A program made the translations under genes and the position numbers. A DNA stretch of 64,000 bases, from assembly GCF_023101185.1 (NCBI RefSeq), contig NZ_CP078077.1, forward strand, positions 186,001-250,000. Reading direction: 5' to 3'. Position 1 is the stretch's first letter, and each line of letters opens with the position of its first letter. Source of the DNA: Microbacterium galbinum (GTDB lineage: Bacteria > Actinomycetota > Actinomycetes > Actinomycetales > Microbacteriaceae). The notes below the pieces were generated by a model, which saw only the letters and a program-made list of their open reading frames with translations, was not told the origin of the DNA and ran no database searches. Below are positions 27,900 to 36,597 of the stretch, in pieces.

Positions 27900-29726
27900 G
27901 TGACTACCGAGACGCAGGATTCCGTCGTCCGTGACGGCGTGCACTACCACCAGTTCGACATCGTCATCGTGGGCGCCGGCGGCGCCGGCATGCGCGCGGC
28001 GATCGAGGCGGGCCCCGGTGCGAAGACCGCGGTGATCTCGAAGCTGTACCCGACCCGTTCGCACACGGGTGCGGCGCAGGGCGGCATGGCCGCGGCGCTC
28101 GCCAACGTCGAGGAGGACTCCTGGGAGTGGCACACCTTCGACACGGTCAAGGGCGGCGACTACCTCGTCGACCAGGACGCGGCGGAGATCCTCGCGAAGG
28201 AGGCCATCGACGCGGTCATCGACCTCGAGAACATGGGCCTCCCCTTCAACCGCACGCCCGAGGGCAAGATCGACCAGCGTCGCTTCGGCGGTCACACGGC
28301 CGAGCACGGCAAGACGCCGGTGCGCCGCGCCTGCTACGCGGCCGACCGTACCGGCCACATGATCCTGCAGACGCTGTTCCAGAACTGCGTCAAGCTCGGC
28401 ATCAACTTCTTCAACGAGTTCTACGTGCTCGACCTGCTGACGGTGAAGGATGCCGACGGCAAGACGCAGGTCTCCGGCGTCGTCGCCTACGACCTCTCCA
28501 CCGGTGAGCTGCACGTCTTCCAGGCGAAGGCCGTGATCTTCGCCACCGGCGGATTCGGAAAGATCTTCAAGACCACCTCCAACGCGCACACCCTCACGGG
28601 TGACGGCGTCGGGATCGTCTGGCGCAAGGGCCTCCCGCTCGAGGACCTCGAGTTCTTCCAGTTCCACCCGACCGGTCTCGCCGGCCTCGGCATCCTGCTC
28701 ACCGAGGGTGCCCGCGGTGAGGGAGCGATCCTGCGCAACGCCTCGGGCGAGCGCTTCATGGAGCGCTACGCGCCGACCATCAAGGACCTCGCTCCCCGCG
28801 ACATCGTCGCGCGCTGCATGGTGCAGGAGGTCGCGGAGGGCCGCGGCGCCGGTCCGCACAAGGACTACGTGCTGCTGGACTGCACGCACCTGGGCGCCGA
28901 GGTCCTCGAGACCAAGCTCCCCGACATCACCGAGTTCGCCCGCACGTACCTGGGCGTCGACCCGGTCGTCGAGCCGGTGCCCGTGATGCCGACCGCGCAC
29001 TACGCGATGGGCGGCATCCCCACGAACAACAACGGCGAGGTGCTCGCCGACAACGACACGATCGTCCCGGGTCTCTACGCGGCCGGCGAGTGCGCGTGCG
29101 TCTCGGTGCACGGCGCCAACCGTCTCGGCACCAACTCGCTGCTCGACATCAACGTGTTCGGCAAGCGCTCCGGCCGCAACGCGGTCGAGTACGTCAAGAC
29201 GGCCGAGTTCGTGCCGCTCCCGGAGAACCCGGCCGGATTCGTCTCCGACATGCTCGAGGGTCTGCGCAGTAACCAGGGCACCGAGCGCATCGCCGTGCTG
29301 CGCAAGACGCTGCAGGACGAGATGGACAAGGGCGCACAGGTCTTCCGCACGCACGAGTCGCTCCAGCACGTGCTGGGCGTCATCGCCGAGCTGCGCGAGC
29401 GCTACAAGAACGTGCACGTCGACGACAAGGGCCACCGCTTCAACACCGACCTCCTCGAGGCCGTCGAGCTGGGCTTCCTGCTCGACATCGCCGAGGTCGT
29501 CGTCTACGCCGCGCAGAATCGCGAGGAGAGCCGCGGCGGCCACATGCGCGACGACTTCCCGAAGCGCGACGACGAGAACTACATGCAGCACACGATGGCG
29601 TACCTCACCGGAGACGCGCACTCGTCCGACCCGGGCGACCACATCAAGCTCGACTGGAAGCCCGTCGTCTTCACCAAGAACGAGCAGGGCGAGTTGAACT
29701 ACCCGCCGATGGAGAGGAAGTACTGA
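27900..29726 (+). CDS. sdhA: Succinate dehydrogenase flavoprotein subunit
   Basis: 608 residues, GTG start. Oxidises succinate to fumarate. FAD loop [14 protein letters not shown], covalent flavin histidine His55 in [23 protein letters not shown], the active-site [11 protein letters not shown] and RGEGAILRN segments, and the C-terminal [14 protein letters not shown] are all present. It sits 2 bp before sdhB in the standard actinobacterial CDAB order. Confidence 0.97.
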   Translation: MTTETQDSVVRDGVHYHQFDIVIVGAGGAGMRAAIEAGPGAKTAVISKLYPTRSHTGAAQGGMAAALANVEEDSWEWHTFDTVKGGDYLVDQDAAEILAKEAIDAVIDLENMGLPFNRTPEGKIDQRRFGGHTAEHGKTPVRRACYAADRTGHMILQTLFQNCVKLGINFFNEFYVLDLLTVKDADGKTQVSGVVAYDLSTGELHVFQAKAVIFATGGFGKIFKTTSNAHTLTGDGVGIVWRKGLPLEDLEFFQFHPTGLAGLGILLTEGARGEGAILRNASGERFMERYAPTIKDLAPRDIVARCMVQEVAEGRGAGPHKDYVLLDCTHLGAEVLETKLPDITEFARTYLGVDPVVEPVPVMPTAHYAMGGIPTNNNGEVLADNDTIVPGLYAAGECACVSVHGANRLGTNSLLDINVFGKRSGRNAVEYVKTAEFVPLPENPAGFVSDMLEGLRSNQGTERIAVLRKTLQDEMDKGAQVFRTHESLQHVLGVIAELRERYKNVHVDDKGHRFNTDLLEAVELGFLLDIAEVVVYAAQNREESRGGHMRDDFPKRDDENYMQHTMAYLTGDAHSSDPGDHIKLDWKPVVFTKNEQGELNYPPMERKY

Positions 29727-29728
29727 GC

Positions 29729-30496
29729 ATGTCAAACGCCATCGCCGAAGCCCCCGCAGACACGACCGAAGAGACCGGGATCCAGTCCTTCATCGTCACC
29801 TTCAACATCCGCCGCTTCGACCCCGAGGTCGACTCCGAGCCGCACTGGGTCGACTACGACGTGGAGCTCTACTCCACCGACCGCGTGCTCGACGCGCTCC
29901 ACAAGATCAAGTGGGAGGTCGACGGCTCGCTGACCTTCCGTCGGTCCTGCGCGCACGGCATCTGCGGATCGGATGCCATGCGCATCAACGGTCGCAACCG
30001 TCTCGCCTGCAAGACGCTGATCAAGGACCTCGACATCTCGAAGCCGATCTACGTCGAGGCCATCAAGGGCCTCCCCCTCGAGAAGGACCTCGTGGTCGAC
30101 ATGGAGCCGTTCTTCGCCTCCTACCGCGAGGTGCAGCCGTTCCTCGTCGCGAGTTCCGTTCCCGAGAAGGGCAAGGAGCGCACGCAGTCGATCGCCGACC
30201 GCGAGATCTTCGACGACACCACCAAGTGCATCCTGTGCGCGGCGTGCACCTCGTCGTGCCCCGTCTTCTGGACCGACGGTCAGTACTTCGGCCCGGCGGC
30301 GATCGTCAACGCGCACCGCTTCATCTTCGACTCGCGCGACGACAACGCCGCCGTGCGTCTCGACATCCTCAACGACAAGGAGGGCGTCTGGCGCTGCCGC
30401 ACGACCTTCAACTGCTCCGAGGCCTGCCCCCGTGGCATCGAGGTCACGAAGGCGATCGCCGAGGTCAAGCAGGCCGTTCTGCGCGGACGCCCCTGA
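29729..30496 (+). CDS. sdhB: Succinate dehydrogenase iron-sulfur subunit
   Basis: 255 residues. The N-terminal plant-type ferredoxin domain carries the [2Fe-2S] cysteines (RRSCAHGICGSDAM and a later LACKTL). The C-terminal domain holds the [4Fe-4S]/[3Fe-4S] cysteines (CILCAACTSSCPVF and CSEACPRGIEVTKAI). Relays electrons from FAD to the membrane quinone site. Last gene of the operon, followed by a strong hairpin. Confidence 0.97.
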   Translation: MSNAIAEAPADTTEETGIQSFIVTFNIRRFDPEVDSEPHWVDYDVELYSTDRVLDALHKIKWEVDGSLTFRRSCAHGICGSDAMRINGRNRLACKTLIKDLDISKPIYVEAIKGLPLEKDLVVDMEPFFASYREVQPFLVASSVPEKGKERTQSIADREIFDDTTKCILCAACTSSCPVFWTDGQYFGPAAIVNAHRFIFDSRDDNAAVRLDILNDKEGVWRCRTTFNCSEACPRGIEVTKAIAEVKQAVLRGRP

Positions 30497-30515
30497 CCTG
30501 CATCCGGCATTCGTT

Positions 30516-30557
30516 CGAGAACGGGCGGCTCCCTCGGGAGCCGCCCGTTCTCGCGTT
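30516..30557 (+). terminator. Terminator of the sdh operon
   Basis: 18-bp perfect stem (cgagaacgggcggctccc and its complement), minimal loop, followed by cgTTT. It begins 20 bp after the sdhB stop. Confidence 0.85.
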
Positions 30558-30579
30558 TCGGCCCGTTGTCACCGATCGA

Positions 30580-30585
30580 TAATGT
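30580..30585 (+). promoter_or_regulatory. -10 element, leaderless promoter of the BrkB-like gene
   Basis: TAATGT, 7 nt, ATG at 30593. The ggaggg within those 7 nt lies too close to act as a normal ribosome-binding site. Confidence 0.5.
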
Positions 30586-30592
30586 GGAGGGC

Positions 30593-31747
30593 ATGTCCGC
30601 TCCCCGTCCCCTCCGCGCGCGGCTCGAGGCCCCCATCGAGCGTGTGACGGAGCTGAAGGACCGCACCCTCGCCGCCTTCCCGGTGCGGGTCTGGCGCAAC
30701 TTCGCGTTCAGCAACGGCTTCCTGCTGTCGGCGGGGATGAGCTACTACGTGCTCTTCGCCCTCTTCGCGCTGCTGTACGTCGGCTTCGCGGGCGCGGGTC
30801 TCTGGCTCGGAGCGAGCAGCCTCGCGATCGAAGCCCTCGTGCGCCTGGTCAACACGTACATCCCCGGGCTGATCGCCCCGGAGGGCGGCCTGTTCTCGGT
30901 CGAGGACGTCACCCAGATCGCTCAGGACTCCACGGGCATCCTGGGCGTCACCGGAGCGATCGCCGTCGGCGTGGCGCTGTGGACGGCGGTGAGCGCGGTG
31001 ACCTTCACCCGGCGCGCGGTGCGCGACCTCTTCGGACTGCCGTTCGATGCGCGCCCGTACTGGTTGCTCAAGATGCGCGACTTCTTCGCGGCGATCGTCT
31101 TCGGCGGGGCCATGCTCGTCGGCGCGGTGCTCATCTCCCTGAGCGTCTGGGCGCTGGAGCAGATCTTCCTGCTCTTCGATTGGAGCACCGGCACCTGGTT
31201 CTTCTCGTTCGGCGCGCAGACCGTCTCGGTCGTCGTGGCCTTCGCGCTCGATGCGACCGCGCTGGCGATGCTGGTGCGCTTCCTGACGGGTACGCATCTG
31301 CACTGGCGATTCATCTGGCCCGGTGCGATGCTCGGCGGAGGCGCGATGGTCGTGCTGCAGCTCGGTGCCGGATTGCTGCTCTCGCACGTGCCCAGCAATC
31401 CACTGCTCGCCTCCTTCACCGTGATCATCGGTCTGCTGCTGTGGTGCCGCTGGCTGGCGATCGTGGTGCTGATGGCGGCCTCGTGGATCGCGGTGGCGGC
31501 CGAGGACAAGGATCAGCCGCTCGAGCGCGAAGACGAGGCAACGGCGCGTCGGGCCGAGAAGCAGGCGCTCCTGCTCGCCGCCCGCGTGCAGGTGCGCCGA
31601 GCGCAGGAGGCCGTCGACACGGCGCCCTGGTACCGGCGACCGGCCGCACGACGCGCGCTGAAGGCCGCGCAGCAGAGGCTGACGGATGCGCGGGCGGACG
31701 CCGAGGCGGACGCCGTGACGACAGGCAATGTCCGACCCCGCCCGTAG
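30593..31747 (+). CDS. YihY/BrkB-family inner membrane protein
   Basis: 384 residues with six hydrophobic segments of the YihY/virulence factor BrkB family. The SAGMSYYVLFALFALLYV first segment matches the family (SAGLAYYTLLSL type), as does the WPGAMLGGGAMVVLQLGAG segment. A C-terminal cytoplasmic tail of about 75 residues is charged and helical (EREDEATARRAEKQALLLAA). Earlier claims that the family is RNase BN were withdrawn; its function is not established. Confidence 0.85.
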   Translation: MSAPRPLRARLEAPIERVTELKDRTLAAFPVRVWRNFAFSNGFLLSAGMSYYVLFALFALLYVGFAGAGLWLGASSLAIEALVRLVNTYIPGLIAPEGGLFSVEDVTQIAQDSTGILGVTGAIAVGVALWTAVSAVTFTRRAVRDLFGLPFDARPYWLLKMRDFFAAIVFGGAMLVGAVLISLSVWALEQIFLLFDWSTGTWFFSFGAQTVSVVVAFALDATALAMLVRFLTGTHLHWRFIWPGAMLGGGAMVVLQLGAGLLLSHVPSNPLLASFTVIIGLLLWCRWLAIVVLMAASWIAVAAEDKDQPLEREDEATARRAEKQALLLAARVQVRRAQEAVDTAPWYRRPAARRALKAAQQRLTDARADAEADAVTTGNVRPRP

Positions 31748-31750
31748 GCT
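31745..31750 (+). promoter_or_regulatory. -10 element, leaderless promoter of xthA
   Basis: TAGGCT lies across the stop codon of the upstream gene, then 7 nt and the ATG at 31758. Confidence 0.5.
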
Positions 31751-31757
31751 GGTTCAC

Positions 31758-32597
31758 ATGCCTCATCTGCGTATCGCCTCGGTCAATGTCAACGGGATCC
31801 GGGCGGCCGCCCGCAACGGCATGAGCGGATGGCTCGACGCCGCCGACGTCGACGTCCTGACGCTCCAGGAGGTCCGCGGTCAGGACGAGCATCTCGCAGC
31901 CGCCCTGCCCGGCTGGTCGTTCGTGCACGACGAGGCGACCGCCAAGGGTCGCGCCGGCGTCGCGATCGCCAGCCGCGTTCCGGCGCTCGCTTCCCGCACG
32001 GCGTTCGGCGCCGAGGACTTCGACTCGAAGGGCCGGTGGATCGAGGCCGACTTCCTGCTCGGCGACCGTCCGCTCACCGTGGTCAGCGCCTACGTGCACT
32101 CCGGCGAGGCCGACACCCCGAAGCAGGACGAGAAGTGGAAGTTCCTCGATGCCTTCGGCCCGCGCCTGAGCGAACTCGGCGCCGACGATGCCCTCGCCCT
32201 GGTGACCGGCGACCTCAACGTCGGCCACCGTGAACTCGACATCAAGAACTGGCGCGGCAACCGCAAGAAGGCCGGGTTCCTCCCCCGTGAACGCGCCTAC
32301 TTCGATCGCTTCCTCGGCGCAGCGGGCACCGAGGTGACGGGTGTCGACGGCACGGTCGGCACCGGGCTCGGCTGGGTCGATGTCGGCCGCCGCTTCCACG
32401 GAGAGGTCGAGGGGCCCTATACCTGGTGGTCGATGCGCGGCCAGGCGTTCGACAACGACTCCGGGTGGCGCATCGATTACCACCTCGCGACGCCTGCACT
32501 CGCCGAGCGCGCCACCGGCTACCACGTCGCCCGCGCCGCCGCGTACGACCAGCGCTGGAGCGACCACGCTCCGGTTGTCGTCGACTACACCTACTGA
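31758..32597 (+). CDS. xthA: Exodeoxyribonuclease III (AP endonuclease family)
   Basis: 279 residues of the exonuclease III / endonuclease-exonuclease-phosphatase fold. Motifs are SVNVNGIRAA at the start, LTLQEVRGQ with the metal glutamate, GDLNVGHRELDIKN, the WRIDYHLAT segment and the final SDHAPVVVDY with the catalytic Asp-His pair. Cuts DNA 5' to abasic sites and degrades 3' ends in base excision repair. Starts 10 bp after the BrkB-like gene but has its own promoter. Confidence 0.93.
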   Translation: MPHLRIASVNVNGIRAAARNGMSGWLDAADVDVLTLQEVRGQDEHLAAALPGWSFVHDEATAKGRAGVAIASRVPALASRTAFGAEDFDSKGRWIEADFLLGDRPLTVVSAYVHSGEADTPKQDEKWKFLDAFGPRLSELGADDALALVTGDLNVGHRELDIKNWRGNRKKAGFLPRERAYFDRFLGAAGTEVTGVDGTVGTGLGWVDVGRRFHGEVEGPYTWWSMRGQAFDNDSGWRIDYHLATPALAERATGYHVARAAAYDQRWSDHAPVVVDYTY

Positions 32598-32625
32598 CCC
32601 GGCACCGGCGACTTCCCCCGCCCCA

Positions 32626-32631
32626 TAGGAT
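32626..32631 (+). promoter_or_regulatory. -10 element, leaderless promoter of trpS
   Basis: TAGGAT, 7 nt, GTG at 32639. Confidence 0.55.
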
Positions 32632-32638
32632 TGAACGC

Positions 32639-33643
32639 GTGACCAAGCCTCGCCTCTACTCAGGAATGCAGCCCTCCGCCGACTCCCTCCAGATCGGCAA
32701 CTACATCGGGGCGCTCCTCCAGTGGCGTGATCTGCAGAGTTCGTACGACGCGTACTTCTCGGTCGTCGACCTGCATGCCCTCACCGTCGCTCAGGATCCC
32801 GCAGTGCTGCGCGAGAAGACGCGCCGCACCGCCGCGCAGTACATCGCCGCCGGCATCGAGCCCTCGCAGTCGACGCTGTATGTGCAGTCGCACGTGCGGG
32901 CGCACGCCGAACTCGCCTGGATCCTCAGCACCATCACCGGCTTCGGCGAGGCCGGGCGCATGACGCAGTTCAAGGACAAATCGGCGCGGTACGGACAGGA
33001 CGCCACGAGCGTCGGGCTGTTCACGTATCCGGTGCTGATGGCCGCCGACATCCTGCTGTACCAGACCGATGTGGTGCCCGTGGGCGACGACCAGAAGCAG
33101 CATGTCGAGCTCACCCGCGACCTCGCGGAGCGCTTCAACTCGCGCTTCGGCGAGACGTTCACGGTGCCGATGCCGGTGATCCAGAAGGACACCGCGCGCA
33201 TCTACGACCTGCAGAACCCGACGTCGAAGATGTCGAAGTCGGCCGAGAGCGACGCCGGCGTGCTGTGGATGCTCGACGATCCGGCCAAGTCCGCGAAGAA
33301 GATCATGCGCGCGGTGACCGACAACGAGGGCTCCGTGCGCTTCGACCGTGAGAGCAAGCCCGGCGTCTCGAACCTGCTCACGATCTACGCGGCCCTCTCC
33401 GGCCGCCAGGTCGCGTCGATCGAAGACGAATACGCCGGGCGCGGCTACGGCGACTTCAAGAAGGGCCTCGCGGAGGTCGTCGTGTCGGAGTTCGAACCGG
33501 TGCGCGCCCGCGCGCTCGAGCTCCTCGACGATCCGGCCGAGCTCGACCGCATCCTGGCGGACAACGCCGGACGCGCGGATGCCGTGGCCGACGCGACCCT
33601 CGCGCAGGTCTACGACCGCGTCGGCCTGCTCCGCCGGGTCTGA
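32639..33643 (+). CDS. trpS: Tryptophanyl-tRNA synthetase
   Basis: 334 residues, standard bacterial length. Class I signatures: the HIGH-like region LQIGNYIGALLQW and the KMSKS loop in NPTSKMSKSAESDAG. MTQFKDKSARYGQ and PVGDDQKQHVELTRDLAERF are typical TrpS segments. Charges tRNA-Trp. The start is GTG at 32639, set by the leaderless promoter and by the family N-terminus (TKPRLYSGMQPS). Confidence 0.96.
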   Translation: MTKPRLYSGMQPSADSLQIGNYIGALLQWRDLQSSYDAYFSVVDLHALTVAQDPAVLREKTRRTAAQYIAAGIEPSQSTLYVQSHVRAHAELAWILSTITGFGEAGRMTQFKDKSARYGQDATSVGLFTYPVLMAADILLYQTDVVPVGDDQKQHVELTRDLAERFNSRFGETFTVPMPVIQKDTARIYDLQNPTSKMSKSAESDAGVLWMLDDPAKSAKKIMRAVTDNEGSVRFDRESKPGVSNLLTIYAALSGRQVASIEDEYAGRGYGDFKKGLAEVVVSEFEPVRARALELLDDPAELDRILADNAGRADAVADATLAQVYDRVGLLRRV

Positions 33644-33653
33644 CCCTTCACCC

Positions 33654-33659
33654 TAGGAT
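33654..33659 (+). promoter_or_regulatory. -10 element, leaderless promoter of the DUF4190-like gene
   Basis: TAGGAT, 6 nt, GTG at 33666. Confidence 0.5.
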
Positions 33660-33665
33660 GACCTC

Positions 33666-34331
33666 GTGACCGATCCCCAGCTTCCTCCGCCGTCCGGTTC
33701 CGTGCCCTCAGGCTTCGTTCCCCCGGCTCCGCCGGCCGCACCGCCCGTCGCACCCGCACCGCCCGTCGCACCCGCACCGCCCGCTGCCGCTCCGGCTCTC
33801 GCACCTGCGGCGTACGGGGCGTCCGTTCCGCCTGTTCCGCCGGCGCCCGGCTACGCCGCGCCTCCCGGGGCCTATCAGGTGCCGGTCGGCGGATACGCGG
33901 CTCCCACCGGTGCCTACACCGTCCCCGACCCGGCACCCCGGCCGTCGAAGTTGACCGGCACGCTGTCGCTGGTCTTCGCTCTCGTCGCCGCCGTCGTCAC
34001 GCCGATCGTGGCGGCGTTCGCCTCGTACGAGATCGGCCGACGGGTGCCCGAGGCGATCGTGCGCCTCAACAGCGACGACCTCTCGTCGCTCGCTGTCCTC
34101 TCCCCCGCCCGCGACCAGGTGCTGTGGGCGGAGATCTCGTTCTGGGCCGGCACGATCCTCGGCATCGCCGCGATCGTGCTCGGCATCATGGCCATCGCAC
34201 GCAAGCGCGGTCGCGGCCAGGGAATCGGCGCGCTCATCGTCGCGGTCGTCGGCCCCGCGATCTTCTTCCTCATCGCCGGGGTCGCGCTCGGCGCCGGAGC
34301 GGCAGCCGGAGGCATCGGCCTCTACAGCTGA
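33666..34331 (+). CDS. Proline-rich membrane protein, DUF4190-like
   Basis: 221 residues, GTG start. The first 95 residues are a disordered Pro/Ala/Val tail; part of it is encoded by an 18-bp tandem repeat (gcaccgcccgtcgcaccc, about 33739-33785) giving PPVAPAPPVAPAP. After this come two membrane segments (about 97-120 and 160-178, IAAIVLGIMAIA) with a 35-residue loop, and a third (about 185-210, Gly/Ala-rich). The LGIMAIARKRGRGQGIG stretch is typical of DUF4190-type proteins. Function unknown. Confidence 0.7.
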   Translation: MTDPQLPPPSGSVPSGFVPPAPPAAPPVAPAPPVAPAPPAAAPALAPAAYGASVPPVPPAPGYAAPPGAYQVPVGGYAAPTGAYTVPDPAPRPSKLTGTLSLVFALVAAVVTPIVAAFASYEIGRRVPEAIVRLNSDDLSSLAVLSPARDQVLWAEISFWAGTILGIAAIVLGIMAIARKRGRGQGIGALIVAVVGPAIFFLIAGVALGAGAAAGGIGLYS

Positions 34332-34410
34332 GGCGCCCTACGAAGCACGACGCGACGCCTTACGCGGCCCGAGTCCGCGCCATGCACAGCACGATTCCGC
34401 GCCCTGCGCC

Positions 34411-34992
34411 TCAGCGCGGTGCGTGGTGCTTCTGCTGGGCGGCGAGGAGTCCCTCGCCGATGAGGAGCTCGACGGCGTCCGCGGCATCCGAGACAAGGAT
34501 CGGCAGGTTGGGTTTCTCGTCCTTGCCGAACGGCGAGAGCACCCAGTCCGCCGGATCCTGGCGTCCGACGGGGCGCCCGATGCCGACCCGTACACGCGGG
34601 AACTCGGGAGTGGTGATCGCGCGCGCGATGTCGCGCACGCCGTTGTGACCGCCATGCCCTCCCCCGGTCTTCAGCTTGACGGTGTCGAAGGGGATGTCGA
34701 GCTCGTCGTGCACAACGATGATCTGCTCCGCCGGCACCGAGTAGAAGCGCGCGAGGGCCGCCACGGGCGTGCCCGAGACGTTCATGAAGGTGTTCGGCTT
34801 GGCGAGCACGATCTTGTCGCCGCCCGGCCGGAGCCAGGTCTCGACGACGCGCGCTCCGCCCTTGTGCTCGCGGAAACTCTCGTTGCGGCGCGCGGCGAGC
34901 TCGTCGACCACCATCTGCCCGATGTTGTGACGGGTCGCTTCGTAGCGCGGGCCCGGATTGCCGAGCCCCACCACCAGCCAGGGGGAAGTCAT
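34411..34992 (-). CDS. pth: Peptidyl-tRNA hydrolase
   Basis: 193 residues. Recycles peptidyl-tRNA released from stalled ribosomes. Begins WLVVGLGNPGPRYEATRHNIG with catalytic His22, then KPNTFMNVSG and HDELDIPFDTVKLK with GGGHGGHNGVRDI, all canonical. ATG at 34992 follows gaggatgagg. It lies downstream of rplY, the usual ctc-pth pairing, but a hairpin separates them. Confidence 0.95.
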   Translation of the reverse strand: MTSPWLVVGLGNPGPRYEATRHNIGQMVVDELAARRNESFREHKGGARVVETWLRPGGDKIVLAKPNTFMNVSGTPVAALARFYSVPAEQIIVVHDELDIPFDTVKLKTGGGHGGHNGVRDIARAITTPEFPRVRVGIGRPVGRQDPADWVLSPFGKDEKPNLPILVSDAADAVELLIGEGLLAAQQKHHAPR

Positions 34993-35040
34993 GTCCTCAT
35001 CCTCTCGCACGGGCGCGGCGGCCGCCCGGTCAGGGTACGA

Positions 35041-35073
35041 CAGAGGGGACGCGATCGGATCGCGCCCCCTCTG
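35041..35073 (-). terminator. Hairpin between rplY and pth
   Basis: 15-bp stem with one mismatch and 3-nt loop (cagaggggacgcgat / atcgcgccccctctg), 20 bp after the rplY stop on the minus strand. Confidence 0.6.
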
Positions 35074-35092
35074 TCGGTGATTCAGCCGGAGA

Positions 35093-35701
35093 TCACTCCG
35101 CGGCGGGCTCCTCGGCGGCAGCCTCTTCGCCCTCGGCGGGCGCCTCGTCCTCTTCGACCTCGAGGGCCGGGATGGAGATGGCGACGACGAGCACCTCGGC
35201 GTCGGTCAGCAGCGTCGAGCCCTTCGGGAGCTTCACGTCGGCAGCCGTGATGTGCGTGCCGTCCTCGAGGCCCTCGACCGAGACCTCGACGTTCTGCGGG
35301 ATGTGCGTGGCCTCGGCCTCGATCGACAGCGTGGTCGCGTCGAGGTTGGCGATCGTGCCGGGAGCCGATTCGCCGGTGACGATGATCGGCACGTCGATGG
35401 CGACCTTCTCGCCCTTCTTCACGACCAGGAGGTCGATGTGCTCGATGATCTGGTGCACGGGGTCCTTCTGGACGTCCTTGACCAGGGCGAGCTGCGGCGT
35501 GCCCTCGATGTCGAGCTCGAGCAGCGCGTTGGCGCGACGGATGATGAGCGAGACCTGGTGGCCGGGCAGTGCGACGTGCACGGGCTCGGTGCCGTGGCCG
35601 TAGATGACGGCCGGGATCTTGCCGGCGGCGCGCAGACGGCGGGCGAAGCCCTTGCCGAAGCTGTTGCGCAGCTCGGCCTGGACCTTGGTGTCTTCAGACA
35701 T
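35093..35701 (-). CDS. rplY: Ribosomal protein L25 / general stress protein Ctc
   Basis: 202 residues, the long Ctc/TL5 form. The L25 domain that binds 5S rRNA (about 1-90, RNSFGKGFARRLRAAGKIPAVIY) is followed by a beta-rich TL5 C-terminal domain, ending in an acidic Glu/Ala tail (about the last 25 residues). ATG at 35701 follows gaaggagaacctc, a good ribosome-binding site. The 231 bp upstream to the next gene hold a GGATGC...GCATCC inverted repeat (35819-35846) that may lie in its leader. Confidence 0.94.
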   Translation of the reverse strand: MSEDTKVQAELRNSFGKGFARRLRAAGKIPAVIYGHGTEPVHVALPGHQVSLIIRRANALLELDIEGTPQLALVKDVQKDPVHQIIEHIDLLVVKKGEKVAIDVPIIVTGESAPGTIANLDATTLSIEAEATHIPQNVEVSVEGLEDGTHITAADVKLPKGSTLLTDAEVLVVAISIPALEVEEDEAPAEGEEAAAEEPAAE

Positions 35702-35932
35702 GAGGTTCTCCTTCGGGGCACGCAGCGATTGCGCCGCGCGGTGGTCTGTGTGTTGTCGTGTTCTCGACATGGACACGTGAGGAAAGCCACCGGGGACTCG
35801 CATCGCCGCGTCGATAACGGATGCTCGCGCACGCGCGCAAGCATCCCTCGCCGAGGTACTCGATCAATGGTACCGGATCACCCGATAGGCTGGGGACACC
35901 GTTCGCCTTCTCGCAGATCACGGAGACCCCTC

Positions 35933-36058
35933 ATGCTCGACGGAGCCTTCTTCTCGCACGTCATCCTCTGGGTCATCGGCGCGATGACCGTCGGCGCCAC
36001 GATCGCCAGCTTCGCCGCGCTGTTCTCGCTCGGCCGCTCCGGCTACCGCAAGGACTGA
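35933..36058 (+). CDS. Small membrane protein of 41 residues
   Basis: Reads MLDGAFFSHVILWVIGAM followed by a second hydrophobic half and a basic end (GRSGYRKD). A single membrane helix of about 25 residues (about 7-32) with a positively charged C-terminus is predicted. A TAGGCT -10 candidate lies at 35885-35890, and cggagac 5 nt before the ATG could serve as ribosome-binding site. Ends 4 bp before the convergent gluconokinase gene. Not recognised. Confidence 0.55.
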   Translation: MLDGAFFSHVILWVIGAMTVGATIASFAALFSLGRSGYRKD

Positions 36059-36062
36059 CGCC

Positions 36063-36557
36063 TCAGGCGGCCGGGTCCCCGATCGCCGCCCGGATCAACG
36101 AGACGCTGCGTTCGACGTCCGCCGGCTCGACGCGGATGCCGTTCTCGTCACTCTCGAGCGACTCGAGGGTCGCCAGCTGCGAGTCCAGCAGAGCCGCCGG
36201 CATGAAGTGATCGGTCCGGGCACGCATCCGCTCCTCCAGCGCCGCCCTGTCGACGGTCAGCTCCGCGAAGAACGCATCGGACGACTCCGCCCTGATCGCA
36301 TCGCGGTAGATGCGACGCAGCGCCGAGCACGCGATGACGATCCGATCGTCGGCCTGGAGCGCCCGTCCCACGACGCCGAGCCACGGCATCCGATCGTCGT
36401 CATCGAGCGGGATGCCGGCGGCCATCTTGTCGACGTTCGTGATCGGGTGCAGGTCGTCGGCATCGATGAACCGGGCCCCGATGCTCTCGGCGAGCGCGAG
36501 GCCGACGGTCGACTTGCCGCAGCCACTCGGCCCCATCACGATGATTCGCACGGTCAT
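36063..36557 (-). CDS. gntK: Gluconokinase
   Basis: 164 residues of the GntK shikimate-kinase-like fold. P-loop GPSGCGKST at residues 9-17, then FIDADDLHP and NVDKMAAGIPLDDDDRMPWL, which are diagnostic for gluconate kinase. Makes 6-phosphogluconate, the substrate of the Gnd encoded 1.3 kb away. The ATG at 36557 follows ggaggagg. Confidence 0.93.
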   Translation of the reverse strand: MTVRIIVMGPSGCGKSTVGLALAESIGARFIDADDLHPITNVDKMAAGIPLDDDDRMPWLGVVGRALQADDRIVIACSALRRIYRDAIRAESSDAFFAELTVDRAALEERMRARTDHFMPAALLDSQLATLESLESDENGIRVEPADVERSVSLIRAAIGDPAA

Positions 36558-36597
36558 CGAACTCCTCCTCCGTCGAACGCGCTCAAGAGAGTTCCGC

